A stretch of DNA of 9,483 nucleotides from Desulfobacterales bacterium. GTDB lineage: Bacteria > Desulfobacterota > Desulfobacteria > Desulfobacterales > UBA2174_A. How positions within the stretch are numbered: the first letter of the stretch is position 1; every line of letters begins with the position of its first letter. The stretch spans positions 1 to 9,483 of the forward strand of contig JALOPD010000130.1 in assembly GCA_025454075.1 (NCBI GenBank). Reading direction: 5' to 3'. Position numbers and translations under genes: made by a program. The notes under the pieces were generated by a model, which was given only the letters and a program-made list of their open reading frames with translations, was not told the DNA's origin and searched no databases. Below, piece after piece: positions 1-6,990 of this stretch.

Positions 1-1
1 G

Positions 2-307
2 GCACCGCCCTATTTCAACCCGGAACGAACCGGAACTGCCGCCACCATCCGGCCTAAAGGGGTCGTTGAGAAATGCACCTTCTGCGACCACCGGGTCGCT
101 AGGAAGCAGCTGCCGCATTGCGTGGAGGCCTGCCCGGCGAATGCGCGGGTCTTCGGCGACCTCGCCGACCCGAACAGTGAGGTCAGTGTGCTGCTCGGCA
201 AATTCCACCCGTTCCGGCTGCGTGAGGAGATCGGGACCGAACCTCACGTTTTTTACATTCGCGGCTACAACCCGGCCCGCTACCGGGCGACCAAGGGAGG
301 TGTCTAA
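2..307 (+). CDS. 4Fe-4S ferredoxin-type electron-transfer subunit of a molybdoenzyme (C-terminal part)
   Basis: The 5' end is cut by the window; about 101 C-terminal residues are visible in frame 2, ending at TAA. The visible cluster motif is C-x2-C-x11-C-x3-C-P (KCTFCDHRV...HCVEACPA), followed by the [10 protein letters not shown] segment and a [12 protein letters not shown] segment near the end. This pattern is typical of the four-cluster iron-sulfur B subunits of the DMSO-reductase superfamily, in the branch containing polysulfide, tetrathionate and arsenate reductases (PsrB/TtrB/ArrB/NrfC type). Such subunits carry electrons between the molybdopterin catalytic subunit and the membrane subunit. 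The next gene, an NrfD homologue, starts at the base after this stop codon, which supports the pairing. The actual substrate cannot be told, because the catalytic subunit lies outside the window. GTG at 122 is internal, not a start. Confidence 0.9.
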   Translation, partial: APPYFNPERTGTAATIRPKGVVEKCTFCDHRVARKQLPHCVEACPANARVFGDLADPNSEVSVLLGKFHPFRLREEIGTEPHVFYIRGYNPARYRATKGGV

Positions 308-1453
308 ATGAACGGCCATAAAAGTCTCTATCCGATCTGGTTGGGGGTGCTCGGGATCGCGCTTCTGGCGGGCGCTGTTGCGGGCGTCTTCATCTTCATG
401 CAGGGGCACGTCCTTTTCAACGCCAACGACGTGCTGATCTGGACCCTGCCCCTGGGGGTTTACATCTTCCTGGCGCTTTCCAGCTCCGGGCTGACCCTGC
501 TTTCGGCCCTGCCGCTCGTCTTCGGCATCAAGAAGTATGAGCCCTTCGCCAAACGCCTGGTGTTCCTGGCCATCGCGACCCTCTGCGGCGGGTTCGTTTC
601 CATCGGGCTGGAGCTCGGCTCCATTTTTCACATGATCTACATCATGCTATCGCCCAACTTGTCGTCCCCGATCTGGTGGATGGGCGCCATCTACAGCGTC
701 GAGCTGGCGGTCCTCGTGCTCAAGTTCTGGAAGATACATACGGGCGACTACCACAGCGGCTTCAGCAAGCTGCTGGGCACGGCCTCTTTCGTGCTGGCCC
801 TGATCGCGCCCCTGATGATCGGCTCGGTCTTCGGCCTGACCGAATCGCGGGCCACCTATTTCGGTCCGGTGATGTCGATTTACTGTCTTTTGATGGCGGT
901 CCTCAGCGGAACGGCGCTGTTCATCCTCTACAGCTTGGTGGTGGGTCGTGTCACGGCCGATGCATCTTCGGGCGAGTATGCATCCGTGGTGTACGATGAT
1001 TTCACGTTGATCCTGACTTACTCAGCCGGGATCGTGGCGGCCTTCACACTGCTTAAAATCGCCATCGAATCATCGACCACGATTCCCGCGTTTCTGGTGT
1101 ATCACCGGTTCGAGCATCTCTTCGGGTCCATCGGCGTATTCGGCACCGAAGTCATCCTGGGGCTTTTCCTGCCGTTGGTCCTCCTGCTGATACCCTCCGT
1201 GCGCGGGTCGGCCGGCGGCAGAATCCTCGCCTCCGCCCTCATCTTCGTGGGGTCGCTGGCGCGGCACATGGAAATCCTCCTGGCCGGACAGAGCCACCCG
1301 GTGGGGCCCAAGGCCGAGCAGTTCCCGCAATACGTCCAGTATGTCCCGAGTGTTTGGGAATTGCTGGTGCTGGTGTTCGCGCTGGCCGTGATGCTGCTGC
1401 TCTACACGCTGGGCGAGCGTTATTTGAAGCTGACCGAAACCCCAACCGACTGA
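308..1453 (+). CDS. NrfD/PsrC-superfamily integral membrane subunit, about 10 helices
   Basis: A 381-residue, very hydrophobic protein. I read about ten membrane segments, near residues 9-32, 42-73, 83-104, 122-141, 157-178, 185-213, 231-253, 278-297, 303-325 and 350-369. Family signatures include the second segment (WTLPLGVYIFLALSSSGLTL) and the segment with a conserved-type acidic residue, TEVILGLFLPL (E281). Members anchor the iron-sulfur and molybdenum subunits to the membrane and exchange electrons with menaquinone, in some cases linked to proton movement. The length and helix count are closer to the 10-helix branch (HmcC/DsrP/QrcD-like) than to 8-helix PsrC. The start is supported by a strong ribosome site AAGGGAGG at 293-300, seven bases upstream. 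It follows the iron-sulfur subunit with no gap and is surely cotranscribed with it. Confidence 0.92.
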   Translation: MNGHKSLYPIWLGVLGIALLAGAVAGVFIFMQGHVLFNANDVLIWTLPLGVYIFLALSSSGLTLLSALPLVFGIKKYEPFAKRLVFLAIATLCGGFVSIGLELGSIFHMIYIMLSPNLSSPIWWMGAIYSVELAVLVLKFWKIHTGDYHSGFSKLLGTASFVLALIAPLMIGSVFGLTESRATYFGPVMSIYCLLMAVLSGTALFILYSLVVGRVTADASSGEYASVVYDDFTLILTYSAGIVAAFTLLKIAIESSTTIPAFLVYHRFEHLFGSIGVFGTEVILGLFLPLVLLLIPSVRGSAGGRILASALIFVGSLARHMEILLAGQSHPVGPKAEQFPQYVQYVPSVWELLVLVFALAVMLLLYTLGERYLKLTETPTD

Positions 1454-1464
1454 CCATAGTTAAA

Positions 1465-1493
1465 GATGCCGGCCCGGGACACGGGCCGGCATC
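1465..1493 (+). other. Perfect 12-bp intergenic hairpin between the membrane subunit and chaperone genes
   Basis: The arm GATGCCGGCCCG (1465-1476) pairs perfectly with CGGGCCGGCATC (1482-1493) across a 5-base loop. It starts 12 bases after the upstream stop codon and ends 10 bases before the AAGGAGA ribosome site of the chaperone gene. No T-run follows, so it does not look like a classical intrinsic terminator. It more plausibly stabilises the upstream mRNA or lowers chaperone expression relative to the structural subunits. The structure is seen directly; the role is inference. Confidence 0.7.
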
Positions 1494-1515
1494 CGGTGCA
1501 CCCAAGGAGACGGCA

Positions 1516-2184
1516 ATGCAGAAAAACGAAATATATTTTGCTGAAATCGCCCGAGCGACGACCTACAAGCTTCTCGCAGAATGTTACTACCCTCCGGTGG
1601 AAGCTACGCTCCACCACGTGAGACAGCTCAGCCGCAGTTTGGAGGCGGTCTGCCCACCGGCCGCTGAATCCGCCGACCGCATGGAGGCTGCTTGGCAAAC
1701 CCATGAAGGCATCGATGAGCTGGCCATCGACCATGCCCGGCTCTTTGTCGGTCCTTTCGCCCTCCTGGCGCCTCCCTTCGGCTCGGTTTACCTTGAAAGC
1801 GAGCGCCGGCTGATGGGGGATTCGACCCTGGCCGTCGACGAGTGTTACCGCGAGGTCGGCCTGGAGGTGGCCGCGGGTTTCAACGGGACCCCGGACCACA
1901 TAGCGGCCGAACTGGAGTTCATGCATTTTTTGGTCATCAAGGAACTCGATGCGCTGGACGGCGGAAACCTGGACCGCGCTCAGCACTTCCGCCGCAAACA
2001 AGGCTCGTTCCTGGAGAGGCATCTGGCCGCCTGGGCGCCGATGTTCTCACGCAGTGTCGAAGCGCAGGCGCAGACAGAGTTTTATAAGGATCTGGCGACA
2101 GCCACGCGGATGTTTATCGAGAGCGACCTCGACCGGTGCCGGGGCGACGTACCGGTTTTGGTGAGCGGCGGCATATCCGCTTGA
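1516..2184 (+). CDS. TorD/DmsD-family molybdoenzyme maturation chaperone
   Basis: A 222-residue, soluble, mostly helical protein with no signal peptide. Family features are visible in order: YKLLAECYYPP near the N-terminus, the DHARLFVGPFALLAPPFGSV block (residues 72-91), the GTPDHIAAELEFMHFL signature (125-139), and the C-terminal block FLERHLAAWAPMF (165-177) followed by FYKDLA. TorD-family proteins bind the apo catalytic subunit and often its Tat signal, hold it for molybdopterin cofactor insertion and delay export. The ATG at 1516 is chosen because AAGGAGA sits at 1504-1510 and the family-like sequence begins there, although the frame stays open upstream into the preceding gene. Its likely client is the molybdoenzyme whose iron-sulfur and membrane subunits lie just upstream. 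The exact subfamily (TorD, DmsD, NarJ-like) cannot be settled. Confidence 0.9.
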   Translation: MQKNEIYFAEIARATTYKLLAECYYPPVEATLHHVRQLSRSLEAVCPPAAESADRMEAAWQTHEGIDELAIDHARLFVGPFALLAPPFGSVYLESERRLMGDSTLAVDECYREVGLEVAAGFNGTPDHIAAELEFMHFLVIKELDALDGGNLDRAQHFRRKQGSFLERHLAAWAPMFSRSVEAQAQTEFYKDLATATRMFIESDLDRCRGDVPVLVSGGISA

Positions 2185-2216
2185 CAAATTTTTGGGAATC
2201 CGCAAGGAAAACGACC

Positions 2217-2927
2217 ATGAAACCCTTCCACGAATTATTGGGAACCTCTGCAGCCACCCATGGGCATCTTTGCCCGGGCCAGGTGGTGGGTGTGCGCATG
2301 GCCATGCTGGGTTGCCGGCTGATAGGCCTCGACGAGCCGACGCGGCGCGACCAGATCAAGAAGCTCATCGTCTACGTGGAGATGGACCGCTGCACGGCCG
2401 ATGCCGTGGCGCATGTGAGCGGTGTCAAGCTGGGCCGCCGCAGCCTCAAGTTCATGGACTACGGCATCATGGCGGCCACCTTTCTGAACCTGGAGACCGG
2501 CAAGGCCTTCCGGGTGGTCTCGACCGAGGAGGCGCGCGACCTGGCGGCGGTGTACGCGCCGGAGGTGAGCGGCAAGTCCCGGCAGCAGCTCACGGCCTAC
2601 TGCCGCATGCCGGACAGCGTTCTTTTCCGTGTCCAGCAGGTGCGGGTGCCGATCAAACCGGTCGATCTTCCCGGCCCGACCCAGCGCAAGGTCGCCTGCA
2701 GCCGCTGCGGGCAGGTCGTGCGCGACGGGCGCGAGGAGGTTTGCGACGGCGAGTATATCTGCCGGCCATGCGCGGAAGGCGCTTATTTCTCAAACGCCAG
2801 GGAGATCACCTGGGCGGACATGAACTGGGTACCGGCGGTCGTGCCGGACCTGTCGGCGCCCCATGACCACGATCACCAGTCCGAAAGACCCGGCAAACGG
2901 CACGCGGAAGTGATCATCTTGCGCTGA
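2217..2927 (+). CDS. FmdE-domain protein with C-terminal zinc ribbon and His-rich tail
   Basis: A 236-residue protein. Residues 1-150 match the FmdE family: HGHLCPGQVVGVRMA (15-29, with H15, H17 and C19), MDRCTADAV (56-64) and LKFMDYGIMAATF (77-89). FmdE was named from the molybdenum formylmethanofuran dehydrogenase operon of methanogens, and bacterial homologues often sit beside molybdenum or tungsten enzyme genes; the biochemical role is not firmly known. Residues 161-185 form a zinc ribbon (C161-x2-C164 and C182-x2-C185, with an extra C176). The tail contains HDHDH (216-220), a possible metal-binding stretch. The start at 2217 has AAGGA at 2204-2208, eight bases upstream; the open frame further upstream overlaps the torD-like gene and is not needed. 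It lies 32 bases after the chaperone, in the same apparent operon. A role in metal or cofactor supply to the molybdoenzyme is inference. Confidence 0.88.
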   Translation: MKPFHELLGTSAATHGHLCPGQVVGVRMAMLGCRLIGLDEPTRRDQIKKLIVYVEMDRCTADAVAHVSGVKLGRRSLKFMDYGIMAATFLNLETGKAFRVVSTEEARDLAAVYAPEVSGKSRQQLTAYCRMPDSVLFRVQQVRVPIKPVDLPGPTQRKVACSRCGQVVRDGREEVCDGEYICRPCAEGAYFSNAREITWADMNWVPAVVPDLSAPHDHDHQSERPGKRHAEVIILR

Positions 2928-3029
2928 TCGGACGGAGCGATGTTGAAGACACCGTCCAGCACCCAATGGTTGCGTTGCACGCAAGATCCACAGGGTTCTC
3001 GAAAGAGGTTGTGCATGTTTCTTCCTGAA

Positions 3030-3124
3030 ATCGGTTTGCGCGTTGAGCGTGAATCGAGGGTTTGAGGACCGTTTAAGTCGTTGAGACTCTAACCGGGCGT
3101 AAAAAAGGAAAGGCGCAAACCGAT
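3030..3124 (+). promoter_or_regulatory. Structured leader of the MoeA-like gene bounded by a 12-bp inverted repeat
   Basis: The gap between the FmdE gene and the MoeA-like gene is 197 bases. ATCGGTTTGCGC at 3030-3041 is the exact reverse complement of GCGCAAACCGAT at 3113-3124, and the second arm ends on the base before the start codon. The ribosome site (AAGGAAAGG, 3105-3113) abuts that arm. Inside the 71-base loop is a smaller interrupted hairpin, GTT..AGTC (3071-3079) with GACT..AAC (3085-3093). Folding of the long stem would place the start codon beside a helix, so translational control or a cis-acting RNA is plausible. I do not recognise the molybdenum-cofactor riboswitch consensus with confidence. 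No convincing promoter pair was seen in the gap. Confidence 0.5.
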
Positions 3125-4156
3125 ATGCTGAAGAAAATCAATTTGCAGGATGCGGTGGGGACCCGGCTGGCGCACGACATCACCGAGATCCGGCCCGGGG
3201 AGTTCAAGGGGGCGGCCTTCCGCAAGGGGCACACGGTGTGCAACGAGGACATCTGCCATCTGCAGAAACTGGGCAAGAACCATCTCTACGTCATCGACCT
3301 GGCCGAGGACGAGATCCACGAGAACGAGGCGGCCGCCATCCTGGCCGGCGCGCTGGCCGGCGAGGGTGTTACCTGGGAGAACAGCCCGCGGGAAGGCAAG
3401 ATCGGGATGACGGCGGCTGTCGACGGGCTGCTGCAGGTGAACACGGCGGCGCTGGCGGCCTTCAACATGGTGGAGGAGGTGATGTGCGCGACCCTCCACA
3501 CCCACACCCTGGTCAAAAAGGGCAAGCTGGTGGGGGCGACGCGGGCCATCCCGCTGGCGATGAAGCGCGCACCGATCGAGCGTGCCGCGGCCATCGCCCG
3601 GCAGGAGGGCGGGGTGCTGGCGGTGCGGCCGCTGCGCAGGGCCAGGGCCGGCATCGTGGTGACCGGCAGCGAGGTTTTCAACGGCCTGATCCAGGACCGC
3701 TTCGCGCCGATCCTGGCCGAGAAGGTGAACGCGCTGGGTTCGGAGGCGGCCGGGGTGACTTTTGCGCCGGACGACGCCGACCTCATCCGGCAGGCGATCG
3801 TGTCGCACCTCGAAAACGGCTGCGACCTGATCCTGCTGAGCGGGGGGATGAGCGTCGACCCGGACGACGTCACCCGCCAGGGGATCCGGCAGGCGGGCGC
3901 CACCGAGATGCACTATGGGGCTTCCGCCCTGCCCGGCGCCATGTTCCTCGCGGCCTGGATCGGCGATGTGCCGCTCTTGGGGGTGCCGGCCTGCGGGTTG
4001 TATCACCGCACGACCGTGCTTGACCTGGTGCTGCCGCGGATCCTGGCCGGCGAGCGGATCGGCAAGAAAGAGCTCGCTTTTTTCGGCCACGGCGGCCTGT
4101 GCCAGGACTGCGCCGAGTGCGTGTTCCCGGACTGCGCGTTCGGCAAGGGGGCCTGA
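3125..4156 (+). CDS. MoeA-like molybdopterin-binding protein with four-cysteine C-terminal tail
   Basis: A 343-residue cytoplasmic protein. Residues about 174-310 form the MoCF/MoeA-type molybdopterin-binding domain: IVVTGSEVFNG (177-187), LILLSGGMSVDPDDVT (235-250), LPGAMFLAA (269-277) and GVPACGLYHRTTVLDLVLP (286-304). The N-terminal part (INLQDAVGTRLAHDITEI, GEFKGAAFRKGHTV) matches a subgroup, familiar from anaerobes and selenium-dependent molybdenum hydroxylase clusters, that is shorter than true MoeA (about 400 residues). The tail GHGGLCQDCAECVFPDCAFG carries C326, C329, C332 and C337, a likely metal or Fe-S site. The ATG at 3125 fits the family N-terminus; the ribosome site is AAAGG at 3109-3113, with a rather long spacing of 11 bases. 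It probably handles molybdopterin or inserts metal for the upstream molybdoenzyme. Whether it is catalytic or a sensor or carrier is unknown. Confidence 0.88.
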   Translation: MLKKINLQDAVGTRLAHDITEIRPGEFKGAAFRKGHTVCNEDICHLQKLGKNHLYVIDLAEDEIHENEAAAILAGALAGEGVTWENSPREGKIGMTAAVDGLLQVNTAALAAFNMVEEVMCATLHTHTLVKKGKLVGATRAIPLAMKRAPIERAAAIARQEGGVLAVRPLRRARAGIVVTGSEVFNGLIQDRFAPILAEKVNALGSEAAGVTFAPDDADLIRQAIVSHLENGCDLILLSGGMSVDPDDVTRQGIRQAGATEMHYGASALPGAMFLAAWIGDVPLLGVPACGLYHRTTVLDLVLPRILAGERIGKKELAFFGHGGLCQDCAECVFPDCAFGKGA

Positions 4157-4212
4157 GGCAGAGGCCCGAAGGGTTGCGATGGACCTCTCATCGAGGCCGA
4201 ACGGATTGACAA

Positions 4213-5130
4213 ATGACATTCAAATTAAATCCCGACCTGCGCCGGCTGATCCAGAAGGCCACGCAAGCGGACAGCACCATGTGCTGGACCTGCAGCAGCT
4301 GCGATGCGGAGTGCCCGGTCGAAATCGCCGCCAACAGCCTGCGCCCCCAGCGGGTCGTTCGTTTTGCCAACCTGGGACTGGTCGAAGAGCTGATCCTATC
4401 GCCCGAAATCTGGTACTGCCTCACCTGCCGGCGCTGCACCCAGATCTGCCCGAACCTGGTCAAGCCGGAGACATTGATCCGCTATGCCCGGGCCGCAGCG
4501 GTTCGATGCGGGGTGGTGCCTTACGAAACCGTCCGCGCCTACTACGACCTGTTCCGGAAGTTTCAGCGAGTGCGCTGGCATGCCGTCGACACCCTCCTGC
4601 GGGCTGAAAGCGAGCCGCTGACCGAAGCGCGGTGGCACTCCTGGTTGAACACACCGATCCCGGAACCCGACAATCCCATCTCCTCGCGACGTCTCTTCCA
4701 AGGCGGTCGGTCGTTCCGGCAGGCGGCGAAAGACGTCGAGATATCGGCCTGTTTCGCCTGCGGCGAATGCAGCAGCGCCTGCCCGGTGGCCGGCGAACGC
4801 AGCGCCTTTGACCCCCGCTACCTCTTCCGCATGGCCAATTTCGGACTTGTGGAGGAACTTCTGGGATCCCCGCTCATTTGGCTTTGCGTGCAGTGCGGGC
4901 GTTGCACCGAGGCCTGCAGCCAGCTGGTCGACGGGTGCCGCATGATTGCCGGCCTCAGAGAACTTGCCGTGCTTGAGGGGCGGGTGGATGCGGATTTCGC
5001 GCTGCGAGTCCGGGATGCCCAGAAGCAGGCTTACGTGCGATGGGTGGATGCCGTCGACCAACTGCTCGGCCGACCGGCAGGCCAGGAAAGCCCTGCCGCC
5101 TGCCGCCTCCCCGTCGCTGAATGCGCCTGA
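4213..5130 (+). CDS. Tandem HdrC-like protein, four predicted 4Fe-4S clusters
   Basis: A 305-residue protein made of two HdrC-type ferredoxin units. Unit 1 has C24-C27-C30-C34-P and C69-C72-C75-C79-P; unit 2 has C180-C183-C186-C190-P and C225-C228-C231-C235-S. Each is CxxCxxCxxxC. The two units align without gaps at an offset of 156 residues, with 28 identities over 60 positions, including ANxGLVEEL and the SPxIW before each second motif. This indicates internal duplication and fusion. The last motif ends in CS rather than the usual CP, and two further cysteines sit in the tail (C297, C304). HdrC-type proteins relay electrons to HdrB or to a flavoprotein; there is no membrane segment. No good ribosome site precedes ATG 4213 (nearest GAGG at 4193-4196, too far), so translation may depend on the upstream gene 56 bases away. 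It may bridge the FMN protein downstream and the hdrCB products. Confidence 0.88.
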   Translation: MTFKLNPDLRRLIQKATQADSTMCWTCSSCDAECPVEIAANSLRPQRVVRFANLGLVEELILSPEIWYCLTCRRCTQICPNLVKPETLIRYARAAAVRCGVVPYETVRAYYDLFRKFQRVRWHAVDTLLRAESEPLTEARWHSWLNTPIPEPDNPISSRRLFQGGRSFRQAAKDVEISACFACGECSSACPVAGERSAFDPRYLFRMANFGLVEELLGSPLIWLCVQCGRCTEACSQLVDGCRMIAGLRELAVLEGRVDADFALRVRDAQKQAYVRWVDAVDQLLGRPAGQESPAACRLPVAECA

Positions 5131-5243
5131 GAACCCTCCCCGGGTTTCAAACTCGCGGCCGCCGGGTCCGGTGAACGGCTTGCCGGCGACCCGCCGGCTC
5201 AACCGCGTGCGTTCTTGACAATAGCCTTGCCTTAGGGGGAAGG

Positions 5244-6269
5244 ATGCCGATCATCGACCGTTTTTTCGACTCCGGGCGGAAGTTCCTGGGTTCCCGCTAC
5301 CCGGTGATGTGCGGAGCCATGACGTGGATCAGCGACCCGGGGCTCGTGAGCTCGGTCTGCAACGCCGGCGGGTTCGGGCTGCTGGCCGGTGGCAACGCCC
5401 CGCCGGACATCCTGCGCAGCCAGATCGAGCTGACCCGCGAGTTGACCGCCTGCCCATTCGGCGTGAACGTCATTACGCTGGCGCCCAACTACCCGGAGCA
5501 CTTGAAGCTCGTCTGCGACCTGGGCTGCGAGTTCGTGGTGTTCGCCGGGGGCATCCCCAAGAAAAACGAGATCCGGCAGGCCAAGGCCTGCGGCGCCAAA
5601 ACCATCTGCTTCGCCTCCACCGAACCGCTGGCCATGAGCCTGATCGACCGCGGCGCCGACGCGCTGATGCTGGAGGGGTCCGAGGCCGGCGGCCACATCG
5701 GACCGGTAGCCCTGTCGGTCTTGATCCAGCAGATCCTCTTTCAGGTCGAGCACGTCCCGGTTTTCATCGCCGGCGGAATTGCCACCGGCCGCATGATGGC
5801 GCACCTGCTGATGATGGGGGCAGCCGGCATTCAGATGGGCACCCGTTTTGTCCTGTCGGAGGAATGCGCCGCTCACCCGAATTTCAAGAAGGCCTTCAAA
5901 CGGGCCAAGGCCCGGGATGCCGTGGCCACCCCGCAGTTCGACAGCCGCCTGCCGGTCATCCCGGTCCGGGCCCTCAAAAACGAGGGGACCGCCGAGTTCG
6001 GGAAGCTCCAGATGGAACTCCTGCACAAGCTCGATGAAAACATCATCACCCGCGAGGAGGCCCAGTTCGAAGTGGAACGTTTCTGGGTCGGTGCGCTGCG
6101 GCGCGCGGCCGTGGACGGCGACGTGGTCAAGGGATCCCTGATGGCCGGCCAATCGGTGGGGCTGGTGCAAGAGATCAAGCCGCTCAAAACCATCATCGCG
6201 GAGATGGTGGCTGAAGCGGAAGCCGAGATGCAGCGGCTGAAGCGGTTGTTCGCTGAGGCAGCTGGTTGA
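5244..6269 (+). CDS. FabK/nitronate monooxygenase-family FMN oxidoreductase
   Basis: A 341-residue TIM-barrel flavoprotein. Visible family features are PVMCGAMTWISDPGLVSSV (20-38), NAGGFGLLAGG (40-50), the signature LEGSEAGGHIGP (143-154) with the His used in this family (H151), the FMN phosphate-binding segments VFIAGGIATG (173-182) and GAAGIQMGTRF (192-202), and a FabK-like C-terminus (RRAAVDGDV, GSLMAGQSVGLV). Characterised members are FMN enzymes: FabK is an NAD(P)H-dependent enoyl-ACP reductase and class I nitronate monooxygenases oxidise alkyl nitronates. Sequence alone does not separate these or rule out another role. The residues after about 311 look like an acidic helix. The start at 5244 has AGGGGGA at 5234-5240. 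The position between HdrC-type genes suggests a redox job with them rather than fatty-acid synthesis. The 113-base gap upstream holds only a weak 6-bp stem (5182-5198). Confidence 0.87.
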   Translation: MPIIDRFFDSGRKFLGSRYPVMCGAMTWISDPGLVSSVCNAGGFGLLAGGNAPPDILRSQIELTRELTACPFGVNVITLAPNYPEHLKLVCDLGCEFVVFAGGIPKKNEIRQAKACGAKTICFASTEPLAMSLIDRGADALMLEGSEAGGHIGPVALSVLIQQILFQVEHVPVFIAGGIATGRMMAHLLMMGAAGIQMGTRFVLSEECAAHPNFKKAFKRAKARDAVATPQFDSRLPVIPVRALKNEGTAEFGKLQMELLHKLDENIITREEAQFEVERFWVGALRRAAVDGDVVKGSLMAGQSVGLVQEIKPLKTIIAEMVAEAEAEMQRLKRLFAEAAG

Positions 6270-6348
6270 AAACCATGAAAGCCTAATCTGACGTTTCATA
6301 TCCAAAAAGTGGACGGGGACAAAGCCCGGAGCTTACGATTCGTTCCGG

Positions 6349-6376
6349 TTGACTTAAATCAATTTCGAAATAATTT
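6349..6376 (+). promoter_or_regulatory. Candidate sigma-70 promoter with internal palindrome upstream of hdrC
   Basis: TTGACT (6349-6354) and TAATTT (6371-6376) are separated by 16 bases in an unusually AT-rich patch within the 155-base gap before hdrC. The spacer contains a perfect 10-bp palindrome, ATTTCGAAAT (6362-6371), which overlaps the -10 element and could be an operator. If it is real, hdrCB would have its own promoter. There is no experimental or comparative support. Confidence 0.4.
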
Positions 6377-6424
6377 AGTTGGGTTAGTATGACGCCGCGG
6401 TGCAAAGCAGAGTGGTGTTAAAGG

Positions 6425-6988
6425 ATGGCTGTCGTGACGATACCAAAAGGCCCTACGATCCGACTGAGAGACCTCGACCTGCAGTTTTCCAAGGAGATCA
6501 AGCGGCTCGCCGGGACGGACTTCCACGCCTGCCTGCAGTGCCGCAGCTGCAGCAGCGGGTGCCCGTTCAGCGACTACATGGACTACATGCCGAACGGGGT
6601 TATGCGCCTGGTGCAGCTGGGGCTGAGGGCCGAGGCGCTGGCCTGCAACACCATCTGGATCTGCGTCGGCTGCCACACCTGCACCATCCAGTGCCCGATG
6701 GCGATCGACATCCCCGGGGTGATGGACGCGCTGCGGGAAAGGGCCTTGGCCGAGCACGTCGACATCATCGAGCCCGACATCCTGAACTTCCACCGCGAGG
6801 TGCTCAATTCCATCGAACGCTACGGCCGGACCCACAAGCTCGAGATCATGATGCGCTACAAGCTCAAGAAGTTCGACCTTTTGAGCGACTTGAACGTGGG
6901 GATGAGGATGATGGCCAAGCGCAAACTGGACCTGACCCCCTCGCGCGTGGAGCGGGTGGGCGATGTGAAAAAGCTCTTTCAGGAATAG
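6425..6988 (+). CDS. hdrC: HdrC-type 4Fe-4S ferredoxin subunit
   Basis: A 187-residue cytoplasmic protein with two CxxCxxCxxxCP motifs (C36, C39, C42, C46 and C80, C83, C86, C90). The spacing and surrounding sequence are typical of heterodisulfide reductase subunit C (MPNGVMRLVQLGL between the motifs, NTIWICVGCHTCTIQCP at the second). HdrC passes electrons between a flavoprotein and HdrB through two 4Fe-4S clusters. The residues after about 110 are helical and lysine/arginine-rich. It is followed two bases later by hdrB. The start is not certain: AAAGG directly touches ATG 6425, which is too close for a good ribosome site, while GTG at 6434 has that same purine run at a better distance. The difference is three residues. 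It is a single-unit version of the tandem protein at 4213-5130. Confidence 0.92.
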   Translation: MAVVTIPKGPTIRLRDLDLQFSKEIKRLAGTDFHACLQCRSCSSGCPFSDYMDYMPNGVMRLVQLGLRAEALACNTIWICVGCHTCTIQCPMAIDIPGVMDALRERALAEHVDIIEPDILNFHREVLNSIERYGRTHKLEIMMRYKLKKFDLLSDLNVGMRMMAKRKLDLTPSRVERVGDVKKLFQE

Positions 6989-6990
6989 CC

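Noticed and set aside
3089..4219. Long minus-strand open frame (376 codons) opposite the MoeA-like gene
   Set aside because: A GC-rich shadow frame: low-complexity composition (His, Arg, Gly, Pro, Gln), no recognisable motif, and the opposite strand encodes a clear family protein.
2182..5130. Other TGA stops (2182, 2925, 4154, 5128) as possible selenocysteine codons
   Set aside because: The proteins are already full length at these stops, and sequence after them does not resemble family tails or redox motifs.
5182..5198. GCCGGC inverted pair before the FMN gene, and similar 6-bp stems at 2930-2957 and 4149-4167
   Set aside because: Stems of only six pairs in GC-rich DNA with no T-run; expected often by chance and not supportable as terminators.
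2181..5221. TTGACAA occurring upstream of three starts (2181, 4206, 5215), resembling a -35 box
   Set aside because: No -10 element at the right spacing in any of the three; distances to the start codons differ (36, 7 and 29 bases); one copy contains the torD-like stop codon. Probably coincidence.
5232..6305. Long minus-strand open frame (357 codons) opposite the FMN oxidoreductase
   Set aside because: Exactly mirrors the coding frame of a recognisable FabK-type protein, and has no motif or ribosome site of its own.
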